The position numbers and the translations under genes were made by a program. A stretch of 64,000 bases of DNA, taken from Verrucomicrobium spinosum DSM 4136 = JCM 18804 (GTDB taxonomy: Bacteria > Verrucomicrobiota > Verrucomicrobiia > Verrucomicrobiales > Verrucomicrobiaceae). Positions within the stretch are counted from its first letter, which is position 1. Every line of letters starts with the position of its first letter. The stretch covers positions 1,178,001 through 1,242,000 of the forward strand of contig NZ_ABIZ01000001.1 in assembly GCF_000172155.1 (NCBI RefSeq), given 5' to 3'. Below are positions 52,444 through 61,356 of this stretch, piece after piece. The notes under the pieces were generated by a model. That model had not been told where the DNA came from. It saw only the letters and a program-made list of their open reading frames with translations, and ran no database searches.

Positions 52444-53718
52444 GTAGCTCCAGAGCAGCCCATGGCGGGCGGCGAGGGCGGTCTCGAAGCGCATGCCGCT
52501 CTTTTCGGCAAAGGCCTTCAGCAACTGCCGGCTGGTTGTTTCCTTGGCAAAGTGCTTCCTGGCATGCTCCAGACCGGCCTGGCCCATCGTCTCGCAGCGC
52601 GCGGGATCGATGAGCAGGTTTTCCAGATGGTCGGCAAATGCCTGAGGCTGGCCTTCCTCTGAAATCAGGCCGTTCACGCCGTGCAGCACCATCTCCGGCA
52701 CACCGGCCAGACGGGTGGAGACGCAGGGGAGCTGGGCGGCCATGGCCTCCATCAGGACGGTGGGCAGGTTGTCCTTGCCGCCGTCATGTTCGGTTTTGCA
52801 GGCCAGGGCGAAGACTTGGGTCTCCTCTGTGAGCAGTTTGATGATGGCTGGCATGGGCAGCGGGCCGGTCAGGGTGACGCGATCCTCCAGGCCGAGCCGG
52901 GCGATTTGGCTCTTGAGCGGGGCTTCGAGGGGGCCTTCTCCCACGATCCGGCAGTGGAAGGGCTCGCCGCGATCTCGCAGCACGCCACAGGCGGTGATGA
53001 GGTCGTCGTAGCCTTTCTTTTCGATGAGGCGGCCGACGCTGAGGATGCCTCCCGGGGCCTTGGACCGGTCAGCGGAGGCCCGGGCGGCCATGAAGGGCTC
53101 CAGATCCAGCCCATTGTACACCCGGCGCACCCGGTGGGCGGCGTCAGGGTGCTTTTCCCGGAGCTGGCGGGCGGTGAAATCGCTCACCGTTACCACGAGA
53201 CTGGCATCCCTGACCAGTTGGGCGCAGCTGGGAATGGACTCCGACTGATTGCAGAAGATGTCGTTGGCGTGGGCGGTGAAGCTGAAGCTGGTGCCGTGGA
53301 ACTTTCTCAGCCACCAGCAGGTGCGCGCGCCGATGCCCGCGAAGTGGGAGTGGGTGTGCCAGGGGGCATCGCTGCCCATCTTCTTCAACACGTGGCTAAT
53401 GTAGGCTGCCTCATACACCCGCATCTTGTCCGGGCGGTCTCCCCACTGGCGGAGCGTGAGCACCACGCTCTGGGGCAGCAGATTGGATTCCTTCCACTGC
53501 TTGATGAGCTCGATGAGACACTCCTCCTGAGGGAGGAAGTGCACCCGGTCCATCAGCTCGGCGGGGAAATGGCGGATGCTCTCTTCCCGGGTGTCATGGA
53601 TGGAGAAGATCTGCACCTGCACGCCCAGTCGCTCGAGTTCCAGGATTTCCCGCACGCAGAAGGTCTGCGTGAACGTGGGAAATCGTTCGAACACATAGGC
53701 GATATGAGGGGAGGGCAT
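52324..53718 (-). CDS. GT4-family glycosyltransferase
   Basis: A 464-residue protein with a GT-B fold. The N-terminal domain starts IAYVFERFPTFTQTFCVREI, the usual opening of exopolysaccharide-type GT4 enzymes. The C-terminal domain has GGILSVGRLIEKKGYDDLI, CRIVGEGPLEAPLK and the nucleotide-sugar-binding E-x7-E region in DNLPTVLMEAMAAQLPCVST. It transfers sugars in polysaccharide or glycolipid synthesis. The last ~40 residues run antisense to the end of bioF. No other polysaccharide genes are adjacent. Confidence 0.87.
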   Translation of the reverse strand: MPSPHIAYVFERFPTFTQTFCVREILELERLGVQVQIFSIHDTREESIRHFPAELMDRVHFLPQEECLIELIKQWKESNLLPQSVVLTLRQWGDRPDKMRVYEAAYISHVLKKMGSDAPWHTHSHFAGIGARTCWWLRKFHGTSFSFTAHANDIFCNQSESIPSCAQLVRDASLVVTVSDFTARQLREKHPDAAHRVRRVYNGLDLEPFMAARASADRSKAPGGILSVGRLIEKKGYDDLITACGVLRDRGEPFHCRIVGEGPLEAPLKSQIARLGLEDRVTLTGPLPMPAIIKLLTEETQVFALACKTEHDGGKDNLPTVLMEAMAAQLPCVSTRLAGVPEMVLHGVNGLISEEGQPQAFADHLENLLIDPARCETMGQAGLEHARKHFAKETTSRQLLKAFAEKSGMRFETALAARHGLLWSYSKRLLSALPQLRHHVEKARDKTFDLELFMGSTHRQPQPR

Positions 53719-53911
53719 TGTTCTGAGTTAGGCTTTTCCGGCAGGGAGCGCAAGCCCGGAGCAGTGGCCGGGGCGCGTTTCCTGAGAAGTTACTTTATCG
53801 TCACTGTTTAGACGGTTGTTCTGCTTTTTTCTTCGCGCGCTTGCAGTTTTTCCCAAGGGTCCTAAAATTGCCTGTCACGGTGGTAGCCACCCTGACAAAC
53901 AGATTCAAACC

Positions 53912-54997
53912 ATGAAAATACTGCCTCTTCTGCCGTTGTTTGTGCTCACGCTTGCCACCGCGCAGGCTCAGGAGCTGGAAAAAATCACGCAACCGGGAGC
54001 GATCTCCGGGACGGTGAACATCAATTTTGCCACCCGCACCCGTCTGACCGACGAAGGCAAGCCGGAGGTGGGGGCCAAGGACACCTATGAACTCGCGCTG
54101 GCCGTGGCCAAGACCACTGAGTTCAAGGGCAAGGTGGAACGCCAGCCGCTGATCACCAGCAAGCTGCTGGGTCGCGTGGAGCAGCCCGGGCAGCTCTTCT
54201 ACTCCCTGGATCTGGCCGTGATCAACCCGGCCAACATGACGCAGAAGAAGACCGTGGGCAAATGGGTGGGCACGGTGCCGATCACTTCCGAGGGGGTGTA
54301 TGAACTGGAAGGTGCTGGCGACAGCAAGCAGCGCATCAGTGTGGACGCGATCGGCAAGGCACCTGCCTTTACTGACAACTTCGGCGGCCGCCTCTATGGC
54401 AAGGGCAAGAAGACCCAGGGCGTGATGTCCTATGTCCGCCAGCTTCAGGGCAAGGAAGTGAAGATCGAGGTCAAGAACACGGACCCGATGCGTTTCGAAG
54501 GCGTGCAGATCGCCATGGGGCCGTCCCAGAACTATCCCAAGACGACCGTCAGCGGGAACCTGGACTTCGACTATGAAACGGGCAACTGGCTGACCAACGG
54601 CATCCGCTTCAGCTACAGCGTGAACGGCAAGGCCTATGAAGATGTGGTGACCGGCTCCATCAAGTGGGTGGAAGATCCGAACCGCGCCACCAACGGCAAG
54701 GGCCAGTACGAGTTCAACCTCCGCTGGAATGAGGCTGCCAACAAGCCCGCCAGCACTGAGGCCGACGCCTTCAAGGGTGCGAGCGATGAAGAAGCCTTCT
54801 TCGCCGTGGACAACAGCATCCCCTCCCTCACCGGTGTGGTGAAATACGAAGACACCATGGCGAAGGTCAAGGGTGAAGACTCCTGCACCGCCAGCAAGAT
54901 CACCTACCAGCTGGACGCCAACCAGCTCACCAAGCAGCAGGTGATGAACTTCCTCAAGCTCTGGCTCATCGGCATCGGACCCACGAACGACGAGTAA
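53912..54997 (+). CDS. Secreted protein, unknown function
   Basis: A 361-residue protein with a clear signal peptide (MKILPLLPLFVLTLATAQAQ). The mature part is beta-rich (TVNINFATRTRLTDEGKPEV, GNLDFDYETGNWLTNGIRFS) and ends in a helix. No family is recognised; the pattern suggests a periplasmic or outer-membrane beta-sandwich. It is closed by a strong terminator before the amine oxidase gene. ATG 53912 is chosen over an upstream frame start at 53816, which has no signal-peptide logic. Confidence 0.7.
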   Translation: MKILPLLPLFVLTLATAQAQELEKITQPGAISGTVNINFATRTRLTDEGKPEVGAKDTYELALAVAKTTEFKGKVERQPLITSKLLGRVEQPGQLFYSLDLAVINPANMTQKKTVGKWVGTVPITSEGVYELEGAGDSKQRISVDAIGKAPAFTDNFGGRLYGKGKKTQGVMSYVRQLQGKEVKIEVKNTDPMRFEGVQIAMGPSQNYPKTTVSGNLDFDYETGNWLTNGIRFSYSVNGKAYEDVVTGSIKWVEDPNRATNGKGQYEFNLRWNEAANKPASTEADAFKGASDEEAFFAVDNSIPSLTGVVKYEDTMAKVKGEDSCTASKITYQLDANQLTKQQVMNFLKLWLIGIGPTNDE

Positions 54998-55014
54998 GAT
55001 CTCGAACTCCCCCT

Positions 55015-55047
55015 GGGGTGTGGAGGGTATCTCCACGCCCCTTTTTT
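55015..55047 (+). terminator. Rho-independent terminator
   Basis: GGGGTGTGGAG (55015-55025) pairs with CTCCACGCCCC (55031-55041, one G-T pair), followed by six T residues (55042-55047). It closes the 53912 gene and shows that the amine oxidase starts at 55079, not at an upstream ATG inside the terminator. Confidence 0.9.
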
Positions 55048-55078
55048 GAACCCATTTCCAACGAACTCACCGACGACT

Positions 55079-56620
55079 ATGAACAAAGGACGCACCCCGC
55101 TTTTCCGCTCCCTCATGCGTGCCATGCAACAGGCTGGTCCTGCCGTTTCCGGCAAGACGCGCCGTGACTTCATGCGCCTGGCCGGCGCAGCCATCCCCGC
55201 CACCATGGTGGGCCTGCGCGCCCAGGAGAAGGAAGCGAAGAAGGTCTCCGGTGCCGTCGCCGTGGTCGGTGGGGGCATTGCCGGCCTCACGGCCGCCTAC
55301 CGTCTGCAGAAGGCAGGGGTGGAGGTGCACCTGTATGAGATGCAGGACCGCTTTGGCGGCCGCATGTTCACCAAGCGGGACTTCAACAAGGACGGCATGT
55401 TTGTGGAGCTGGGCGGCGAGCTGGTGGACTCCAATCACAAGGACCTCATCGAGCTGGCTGCGGAGCTGGGAGTGGAGATGCAGGGCCTGAAAGAGGGCGA
55501 GCAGGGGGTGGACTTCTACCACTTCGGCGGGAAGGTTTATACCGACAAGGACGTCATTGCCGCCTTCGGGCCTCTCGGCCAGAAGATCGCCGCCGACGCG
55601 GAAGGCCTCTATGATGACAAGGAGGAGTTCACCGCCAAGGCCAAGCAGTTCGACAACATCAGCCTGAAGGACTACCTCAAGAATGTGGGAGCAGGCACCG
55701 ACCGCTGGCTCATCAACATGCTGGAGACGGCCTATGTGCCCGAGTACGGCCTGGACTCTGACCAGCAGTCTGCGCTGAATCTCATCGATTTCATCAATCC
55801 GGACACGAGTGAGGGCTTCGAGATCTTTGGCGACAGTGATGAAGCCATGCGCGTGAAGGGCGGCAACGACACGCTGCCCACCGCCGTGCATCGTGCCCTG
55901 GATGGCAAGATCAAGCTGAACAGCGGGCATCGCCTGGTGCGCATTCAGGAAGACGGCAGCAAGATCAAGCTGACCTTCAGCACGGATGCCAAGACGGTGG
56001 TGGCGTCTTATGAGAATGTGCTGATCACCGTTCCTTTCACCATGCTGCGCGGCGTGGACGGCATCTACGATCTGAAGCTGAGCGAGGAGAAGAAGCGCTC
56101 CATCAAGGAGATGGGCTTCGGCACCAACCTCAAGGTCATGTACGGGTTCACGGAAAAACTCTGGCGCACACCCGGCGCAGGCCGTGACTTCTTCTGCAAC
56201 GGCAGCGTGTACGCAGACCAGCCCTACCAGACCATCTGGGAGACCAGCCGCGGCCAGTCGGGCCAGAGCGGCATCATCACCAACTTCATGGGCGGCTCCC
56301 CCGGTGCCCAGTACACGCCGGACCGCGTGGACAAGTTCCTCTCCGAGGTGGACGTGGTGTTCCCGGGTCTGAAGGGCAAGTTCGACGGCAACAAGATCAT
56401 GATGAACTGGCCGCAGATCAAGTTCATGAAGGGCAGCTACAGCTGTCCCAAGGTGGGCCAGTACACCTGGGTGTATGGGGCCGCCGCCTCTGCAGAGCTG
56501 GAGGGGCACCTGCACTTCGCCGGGGAGCACACCAGCTTTGAGTCGCCCGGTTACATGAACGGAGGCGTCGAGTCCGGCAACCGCGCGGCAAGAGAGATGC
56601 TCGGGGTTGAGGAGGCGTAG
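55079..56620 (+). CDS. Exported flavin monoamine oxidase family protein
   Basis: A 513-residue protein. The N-terminus has a twin-arginine signal (TRRDFMRLAGAAIPATMVG), so the folded flavoprotein is likely exported by Tat. The FAD-binding dinucleotide motif is VAVVGGGIAGLTAAYRLQKA, with FGGRMFTKRDF after the first strand. A C-terminal FAD-contact motif HLHFAGEHTSFESPGYMNGG matches monoamine and polyamine oxidases. It oxidises amines to aldehydes with H2O2 production; the substrate is unknown. It is followed by a terminator and a tandem-repeat array. Confidence 0.88.
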   Translation: MNKGRTPLFRSLMRAMQQAGPAVSGKTRRDFMRLAGAAIPATMVGLRAQEKEAKKVSGAVAVVGGGIAGLTAAYRLQKAGVEVHLYEMQDRFGGRMFTKRDFNKDGMFVELGGELVDSNHKDLIELAAELGVEMQGLKEGEQGVDFYHFGGKVYTDKDVIAAFGPLGQKIAADAEGLYDDKEEFTAKAKQFDNISLKDYLKNVGAGTDRWLINMLETAYVPEYGLDSDQQSALNLIDFINPDTSEGFEIFGDSDEAMRVKGGNDTLPTAVHRALDGKIKLNSGHRLVRIQEDGSKIKLTFSTDAKTVVASYENVLITVPFTMLRGVDGIYDLKLSEEKKRSIKEMGFGTNLKVMYGFTEKLWRTPGAGRDFFCNGSVYADQPYQTIWETSRGQSGQSGIITNFMGGSPGAQYTPDRVDKFLSEVDVVFPGLKGKFDGNKIMMNWPQIKFMKGSYSCPKVGQYTWVYGAAASAELEGHLHFAGEHTSFESPGYMNGGVESGNRAAREMLGVEEA

Positions 56621-56648
56621 AGGAGGGGGAGATTGAGTTGATTTTGAG

Positions 56649-56693
56649 AACGCTCCGTTGGGTTGCTGGACCTGGCGGGGCGTTTTTGTTTTT
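56649..56693 (+). terminator. Rho-independent terminator after amine oxidase
   Basis: AACGC-T-CC (56649-56656) pairs with GG-G-GCGTT (56677-56684), followed by TTTTTGTTTTTGG. It lies 28 bp after the amine oxidase stop and directly before the repeat array. Confidence 0.7.
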
Positions 56694-56695
56694 GG

Positions 56696-57099
56696 GGTGG
56701 AGTGGTGGAGTGGTGGAGTGGTGGAGTGGTGGAGTGGTGGAGTGGTGGAGTGGTGGAGTGGTGGAGTGGTGGAGTGGTGGAGTGGTGGAGTGGTGGAGTG
56801 GTGGAGTGGTGGAGTGGTGGAGTGGTGGAGTGGTGGAGTGGTGGAGTGGTGGAGTGGTGGAGTGGTGGAGTGGTGGAGTGGTGGAGTGGTGGAGTGGTGG
56901 AGTGGTGGAGTGGTGGAGTGGTGGAGTGGTGGAGTGGTGGAGTGGTGGAGTGGTGGAGTGGTGGAGTGGTGGAGTGGTGGAGTGGTGGAGTGATGGAGTG
57001 ATGGAGTGATGGAGTGGTGGAGTGGTGGAGTGGTGGAGTGGTGGAGTGGTGGAGTGGTGGAGTGGTGGAGTGGTGGAGTGGTGGAGTGATGGAGTGATG
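56696..57099. repeat. Octanucleotide tandem repeat, unit GAGTGGTG (about 50 copies)
   Basis: About 404 bp of an 8-bp unit differing by one base from the 49071-49552 array. Near its right end it contains several units of that other array (GAGTGATG at ~56989-57013 and ~57084-57098), which ties the two arrays together. A 688-residue minus-strand frame crossing it is spurious. Confidence 0.95.
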
Positions 57100-57424
57100 A
57101 GGGGCGGGATTGAGGAAAGGACGGTTCTGGCACCCTTTCAGGGTGCGATGCGTTTTTTTGTGCGCACAGGAGGTGTCAGTCGCTGCGCTCCCTCAACCTC
57201 CGGCTACCTTCTGGGATGCCTTCGGCGTGGCTTTTCCGGTGAGGGTCCGACGGAAGGTTCGGGCTTCAACGAGGGAGACGGCGCCGGAGATCGCTGGGCA
57301 ATGTGTTATTGCATGAAGCCATGAGCTCCCGCCATTCCTCGTGCGACTGAGGCAAACTAAAGTTTGAACTACGAACAGCTTCCAACACCTTGACCACTGA
57401 CGCACTGCCCACTGACGCACTGTT
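57100..57424. other. Gap with hairpin and dispersed repeat
   Basis: 325 bp. GCACCCTTTCAGGGTGC (57130-57146) is a hairpin followed shortly by seven T residues. Near the right end, CCAACACCTTGAC with tandem CACTGACGCACTG (57382-57421) recurs at 62406-62441. In both places it sits immediately after the 3' end of a minus-strand gene. No gene is supported here. Confidence 0.55.
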
Positions 57425-58978
57425 TTACCGGCCCCGCAGATCGTAACAAATCATCCGCTGGCCGGTGCGGCCGCGCACCTGCTCGTCATAGTTCTGGGTC
57501 ACATAGAGCAGACCGCGGCTCACGGCGGGGAGGCACCAGGTGTGGGGGGCGTAGAAGAGCTGGGTCCTGGCGGTGACCTTGCAGCCTTGGGCATTCAGGT
57601 CCAGCCAGAGCAGGCTGCCCAGTTCCCCAAGGCAGAGGAACTGGCCATCCACCAGCAGCAGGCTGGCGCGCTGGGCGCCCATGCGGGCGGTGCGGCCGGG
57701 ATTGAGCTCGGTGTCATCCCAGTAGAGGTCTTCGCGCCAGTTCTCCCTGCCCGTCGCCACATCGTAGCACACCAACACGGCCTGGCGCTCGGTCTCGCCG
57801 TGAATGCCGTAGAGGCAGCCGTCCCTGTACACCGGGTTCATCCAGTGCACGGCGAACTTGCTGGAGCTCCAGAGCTCTTTGGACTTTAGTTTTTCATCGA
57901 ACTCCAGCATCACGCCGCCGAGGGGGCGGTTCTTGGGATAGGCGGTGGAGATGAAGACGCGGTTTTGACCCGGAATGGCCACTGGGGAGGCGCCTGTAGC
58001 CTGGATGTACTCCTCCGCGCGCCAGGGGTGGCGGTCGTAAACGGAGCCGTCTTCGGGATTGATCGTCAGCAGCCCGCCCGTGGCAGGATTGCCCTCGCCC
58101 CCGGCGTAGATCAGCACCACGGGCTTGCCGTGGATCGTGGCTGGCACTGGGGAGGCATAGCTGGCGCCCCAGTCGTCTTTTACGCCCCAGAGGAGCTGGC
58201 CGGTCTCCAGGTCAAAGGCCCCCACGCTCAGGCCGGGGTCTGCCAGGGCGGTGTAGCGGGCCTCGCTGTCATCGTCGGGCACGGGGCGTCCTTTGCCGCC
58301 CACGTTGACGATCACCTTGTTTCCCAGTACCAGGGGGCTGCTGCCCTGGCCGAAGAAGTCCTGCGGAACGTTGAACTCGGTGCGCAGGTTCCGCTGCCAG
58401 AGGATCTGCCCTGTCTCAAGGTCAGTGCAGGTGAGGACGCTGGTCACGCCATGGGTGAGGACACGGCTTCCGGCAATGACCGGTGAACTGCGCGGCCCGT
58501 TGGCGAAGCCGTAGCGGTCCCGGTACTCCATGGTATAGCCCTGGGTCCAGTAGCGCTGCCCGGTCTCGGGATGCAGGCATTCCAGCACTTCCTTGCCCGC
58601 TTCTGCATGAAACAACACGAGGCGGTCACCCTGGATGGCGGGGGAGGTGTAGCCGTCGCCTTTGCCCACCTCCCAGACCTTCGCTGGCCCGCCCGCAGGC
58701 CACTGGTGGAGCAGGTGGGTCTCAGGCGATGTGGCATCGTCGGTCGGCCCTAGGAAACGGTGCCAGTCGCTGGTCTGGGCGGCCGGATTCAGTGCGGAAG
58801 GCGCGGCGAAAAATTTGAGCCGGTCAAATGCAGTGGGTTTGATGGGAGCGGCGGCCTCACGGGCCTGCACCGTGGGCGGGGCGGGGTCTTTCCACGGTTC
58901 CGCCCTGAGCGTGATGGTGGTGGTGGTGGCCCCGCTCAGGACCGCGGCGCAAAGGAATCTCGAAAAAGGCGTCGTCAC
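57425..58978 (-). CDS. Exported PQQ-type beta-propeller protein
   Basis: A 517-residue protein. From a GTG at 58978 it has a signal-peptide-like N-terminus (FSRFLCAAVLSGATTTTITL). The rest shows repeated propeller blades with the AxDxxTGxxxW-type pattern of PQQ-binding and outer-membrane assembly propellers: LHPETGQRYWTQGYTMEY, CTDLETGQILWQRNLRTE, AFDLETGQLLWGVKDDW and CYDVATGRENWREDLYW. No haem motif or dehydrogenase residues were recognised, so it is a PQQ-like domain protein, common in Planctomycetes and Verrucomicrobia, rather than an assigned dehydrogenase. The frame is open further upstream but not protein-like. Confidence 0.8.
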   Translation of the reverse strand: MTTPFSRFLCAAVLSGATTTTITLRAEPWKDPAPPTVQAREAAAPIKPTAFDRLKFFAAPSALNPAAQTSDWHRFLGPTDDATSPETHLLHQWPAGGPAKVWEVGKGDGYTSPAIQGDRLVLFHAEAGKEVLECLHPETGQRYWTQGYTMEYRDRYGFANGPRSSPVIAGSRVLTHGVTSVLTCTDLETGQILWQRNLRTEFNVPQDFFGQGSSPLVLGNKVIVNVGGKGRPVPDDDSEARYTALADPGLSVGAFDLETGQLLWGVKDDWGASYASPVPATIHGKPVVLIYAGGEGNPATGGLLTINPEDGSVYDRHPWRAEEYIQATGASPVAIPGQNRVFISTAYPKNRPLGGVMLEFDEKLKSKELWSSSKFAVHWMNPVYRDGCLYGIHGETERQAVLVCYDVATGRENWREDLYWDDTELNPGRTARMGAQRASLLLVDGQFLCLGELGSLLWLDLNAQGCKVTARTQLFYAPHTWCLPAVSRGLLYVTQNYDEQVRGRTGQRMICYDLRGR

Positions 58979-59130
58979 AGTGGCATGGTACGGAAGTCGC
59001 GACCAAATCCAATCGCTTGTTGCATCGGGGCTTGTGCTTCTGCATGGGGGGGCACCGCTTCTCTGGCAGGAGAGAGTGCTTTGCCTTGACTTGTGTGACG
59101 GCGCAGACACCATGCCGTTCTTCAGCAACC

Positions 59131-59856
59131 ATGGCCAACCATCCCAAGCCCCAGCCCAACGAGTGGTACGTTGTGCGCAACTCTCAGATCCACGGCCGCG
59201 GCCTCTACGCCCGGAAGGCGATCCCCAAGGACACGTGGATCGTGGAATATGTGGGCGAGCGCGTGGACAAAGATGAGAGCGATCGCCGTGCCAATGCCTT
59301 GCTGGACGAGGCCAAGGAGAGCGGGGGTGCCCGCGTGTACATGTTCATCCTCAATGACGAGTGGGACATCGACGGCAACGTGTCCTGGAACACGGCCCGT
59401 CTCATGAACCACTCCTGTGAGCCCAACGTGGAGGCTCAGACTTGGGACGAGCAGGAGATCTGGTTCGTGGCGCTGCGCGACATCAAGAAGGGTGAGGAAC
59501 TCACCTTCAACTACGGCTTTGACCTGGAGTGCTGGGAAGACCACCCCTGCCGCTGCGGCACGGCGTCCTGCGTGGGCTACATCGCAGGGGATGACTACTG
59601 GCCGGCGCTGAAGAAAAAAGTGGCTGCCAAAAAAGCGCGGGAAGAGAAGAAGGCGCTGGCCGCTCAAGCCGTGAAAAAGGTTGCCAAGGGCAAGAAGAGC
59701 GTGACGAAGAAGAGCGTCGCCAAGAAAGAGGTCGCTGCCAAGAAGGCGGTCGCAGCGAAGAAAGAGATCGCTGTCAAAAAGACGGTCGCCAAGAGCGTCA
59801 AAGCTCCCGCCAAGAAGAAGCAGGCTGCCAAAAAGTCCAAACCTGCTGCGAAGTAG
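59131..59856 (+). CDS. SET-domain lysine methyltransferase with histone-H1-like tail
   Basis: A 241-residue protein. Residues ~8-150 form a SET domain: IHGRGLYARKAIPKDTWIVE, TARLMNHSCEPNVEAQTWDE (the RxxNHSC SAM and substrate motif), GEELTFNYGFD (the catalytic ELTFNY) and a post-SET-like cluster CRCGTASCVGY. The C-terminal ~80 residues are Lys/Ala-rich (KKSVAKKEVAAKKAVAAKKE), as in histone H1 and bacterial H1-like proteins, and could bind DNA. It may methylate lysines on a DNA-bound protein, possibly its own tail. It is closed by a hairpin terminator. ATG 59131 is chosen at the start of SET homology. Confidence 0.9.
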   Translation: MANHPKPQPNEWYVVRNSQIHGRGLYARKAIPKDTWIVEYVGERVDKDESDRRANALLDEAKESGGARVYMFILNDEWDIDGNVSWNTARLMNHSCEPNVEAQTWDEQEIWFVALRDIKKGEELTFNYGFDLECWEDHPCRCGTASCVGYIAGDDYWPALKKKVAAKKAREEKKALAAQAVKKVAKGKKSVTKKSVAKKEVAAKKAVAAKKEIAVKKTVAKSVKAPAKKKQAAKKSKPAAK

Positions 59857-59882
59857 CAAGACCTGTCAAAGCAGAGGCGTTC

Positions 59883-59910
59883 AAGGGCGATGCATTGCAT
59901 CGCCCTTTTT
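59883..59910 (+). terminator. Terminator hairpin after the SET gene
   Basis: AAGGGCGATGC and its complement GCATCGCCCTT form a long perfect hairpin running into a T-run (~59883-59910). It includes the first ATG of the next gene, so that start is either inside a terminator or not used. Confidence 0.75.
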
Positions 59911-60729
59911 CGTGTGTTGATTCTGTTGATGGGCTGGAGTTGTCTGGCGAGCGGGAGCCAGGCGGGTTTGATTCAGGACATTGAGTTCGCCAAACCCGAT
60001 GGGGTGAGCCTTACGCTGGACGCGTTTGTGCCTGAGGGGCCGGGGCCTTTCCCCACCGTCATCCTGGTGCATGGGGGCGGCTTCGACAAAGGGGACAAGA
60101 CCACCTACATCAAGCCCTTGTTCGAGCCGCTGAGCCAGGCGGGTTTCGCGTGGTTCACCATCAACTACCGACTGGCGGGGCAGCGGCCCTGGCCGGCGTG
60201 TCTTGAGGACGTGGAAACCGCCATCCGTTGGGTGAAGGCTCACGCCGCGGAGTACAAGGTGGATGTGAAGCGCATCGCCCTGGTAGGGGAGTCTGCCGGC
60301 GGGCACCTTGTTTCCTATGCCGGAGCCCGGTCCCAAGGTGACACGAGCGTCGCGGCCGTGGTGCCGTTCTATGCCCCGCATGATCTGGAAATCCGGGCCC
60401 GGGCGCGCCAGGAGGTGAAGGAGGGGGCCGCGAAGATGTTCGGAGTGAAGACCAAGCCGGTGGGAGCCGATTTTGTGAAGTTGGGCAAGGCCTCACCCGT
60501 CAATGCGGTGAAGGCAGGGATGCCGCCGTACCTGCTCATTCATGGCGACCAGGATCCGACGGTGCCGCATGATCAGTCCATCGCGTTTCAGAAGAAGATG
60601 CAAGCTCTGGGGAACGTGTGTGATTTGATCACCGTGCATGGTGGCGGGCATGGGATGGGGCCGTGGAGCAAGTTGAAGCCGGACTATGCCAAGGAGATGG
60701 TGGCGTGGTTGCGGAAGGTGATGGAGTAG
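59890..60729 (+). CDS. Exported alpha/beta-hydrolase (esterase/lipase-like)
   Basis: A 279-residue protein of the BD-FAE/acetyl-esterase type: oxyanion loop VILVHGGGFDKGD, nucleophile elbow IALVGESAGGHLVSY (GxSxG), then LLIHGDQDPTVPHDQS (acid) and VHGGGHGMGPW (catalytic His). The N-terminus is a signal-like hydrophobic stretch (VLILLMGWSCLASGSQAG). It hydrolyses carboxyl esters; the substrate is not known. The ATG at 59890 lies within the preceding terminator hairpin. GTG 59914 or ATG 59929 are alternatives that would shorten the signal peptide. Confidence 0.83.
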   Translation: MHCIALFRVLILLMGWSCLASGSQAGLIQDIEFAKPDGVSLTLDAFVPEGPGPFPTVILVHGGGFDKGDKTTYIKPLFEPLSQAGFAWFTINYRLAGQRPWPACLEDVETAIRWVKAHAAEYKVDVKRIALVGESAGGHLVSYAGARSQGDTSVAAVVPFYAPHDLEIRARARQEVKEGAAKMFGVKTKPVGADFVKLGKASPVNAVKAGMPPYLLIHGDQDPTVPHDQSIAFQKKMQALGNVCDLITVHGGGHGMGPWSKLKPDYAKEMVAWLRKVME

Positions 60730-60816
60730 GGGCAGTGGGGCGGTGCGGTGGCTACGAGAAATCGCGGAATCTAGATGCGTGATTTGCGTTTGGAGATTCG
60801 CGGGACAACTTGCCGC

Positions 60817-61356
60817 ATGGAAAATGAGTTGGATGTCCTTGTCGACGTGGCGGAGCGCCTCGAGAGGGCTGGCTTTGACTACATGCTGACAGGATCCTTG
60901 GCCTTGAACTACTATGCGCAACCGCGGATGACGCGGGATATAGATGTGGTTTTGGCCCTCGTGCTCAGAGATGTGACCCGACTGGAAGATGTCTTCGGTG
61001 CTGAGTACTATCTTTCGCCGGATGCAGCAAAGGAGGCGGTTCTTCATCAGTCTTCGTTCAATGCCATCCATCAGCGATCCATGATCAAGGTTGACCTGAT
61101 CATTCGGAAACGTGAGGAGTATCGCCTTGAGGAATTTGGCCGCCGCCACCGTGTTTCCATGGCTGGCAAGGAGCTTTGGATCGTTAGCAAGGAGGACCTG
61201 ATCCTCTCTAAACTGGAATGGGCCAGAGAATCGCTATCCCAGCGCCAACTTACCGATGTGAGGAATCTTCTCGCCACTGACTGCGACTTGGACTATCTTT
61301 GGCTATGGGCGTCGCGCTTGAATCTGACCGATATCCTGACACAGGTTTCTCCATAG
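60817..61356 (+). CDS. Nucleotidyltransferase-fold protein (DUF6036/AbiEii-like)
   Basis: A 179-residue protein with the minimal nucleotidyltransferase signature: MLTGSLALNYYAQPRMTRDI followed by DVVL (G-S...D-x-D). The C-terminal half contains VSKEDLILSKLEWARES and QRQLTDVRNLLA, as in AbiEii/DUF6036 NTases. Such proteins can be toxin-antitoxin NTases or housekeeping enzymes. Its end overlaps the next gene by 52 bp in another frame. ATG 60817 is used because the longer frame to 60775 adds an unlikely N-terminus. Confidence 0.75.
   Translation: MENELDVLVDVAERLERAGFDYMLTGSLALNYYAQPRMTRDIDVVLALVLRDVTRLEDVFGAEYYLSPDAAKEAVLHQSSFNAIHQRSMIKVDLIIRKREEYRLEEFGRRHRVSMAGKELWIVSKEDLILSKLEWARESLSQRQLTDVRNLLATDCDLDYLWLWASRLNLTDILTQVSP

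Noticed and set aside
53816-53911. Earlier start for the secreted protein at 53912
   Set aside because: The signal peptide begins at 53912 and the upstream residues are not protein-like.
49071-57099. Tandem arrays as possible CRISPR loci
   Set aside because: The units are 8 bp with no unique spacers and no cas genes nearby.
55067-57133. 688-residue minus-strand frame
   Set aside because: Antisense to the amine oxidase gene and extended through the second octamer array; no protein features of its own.
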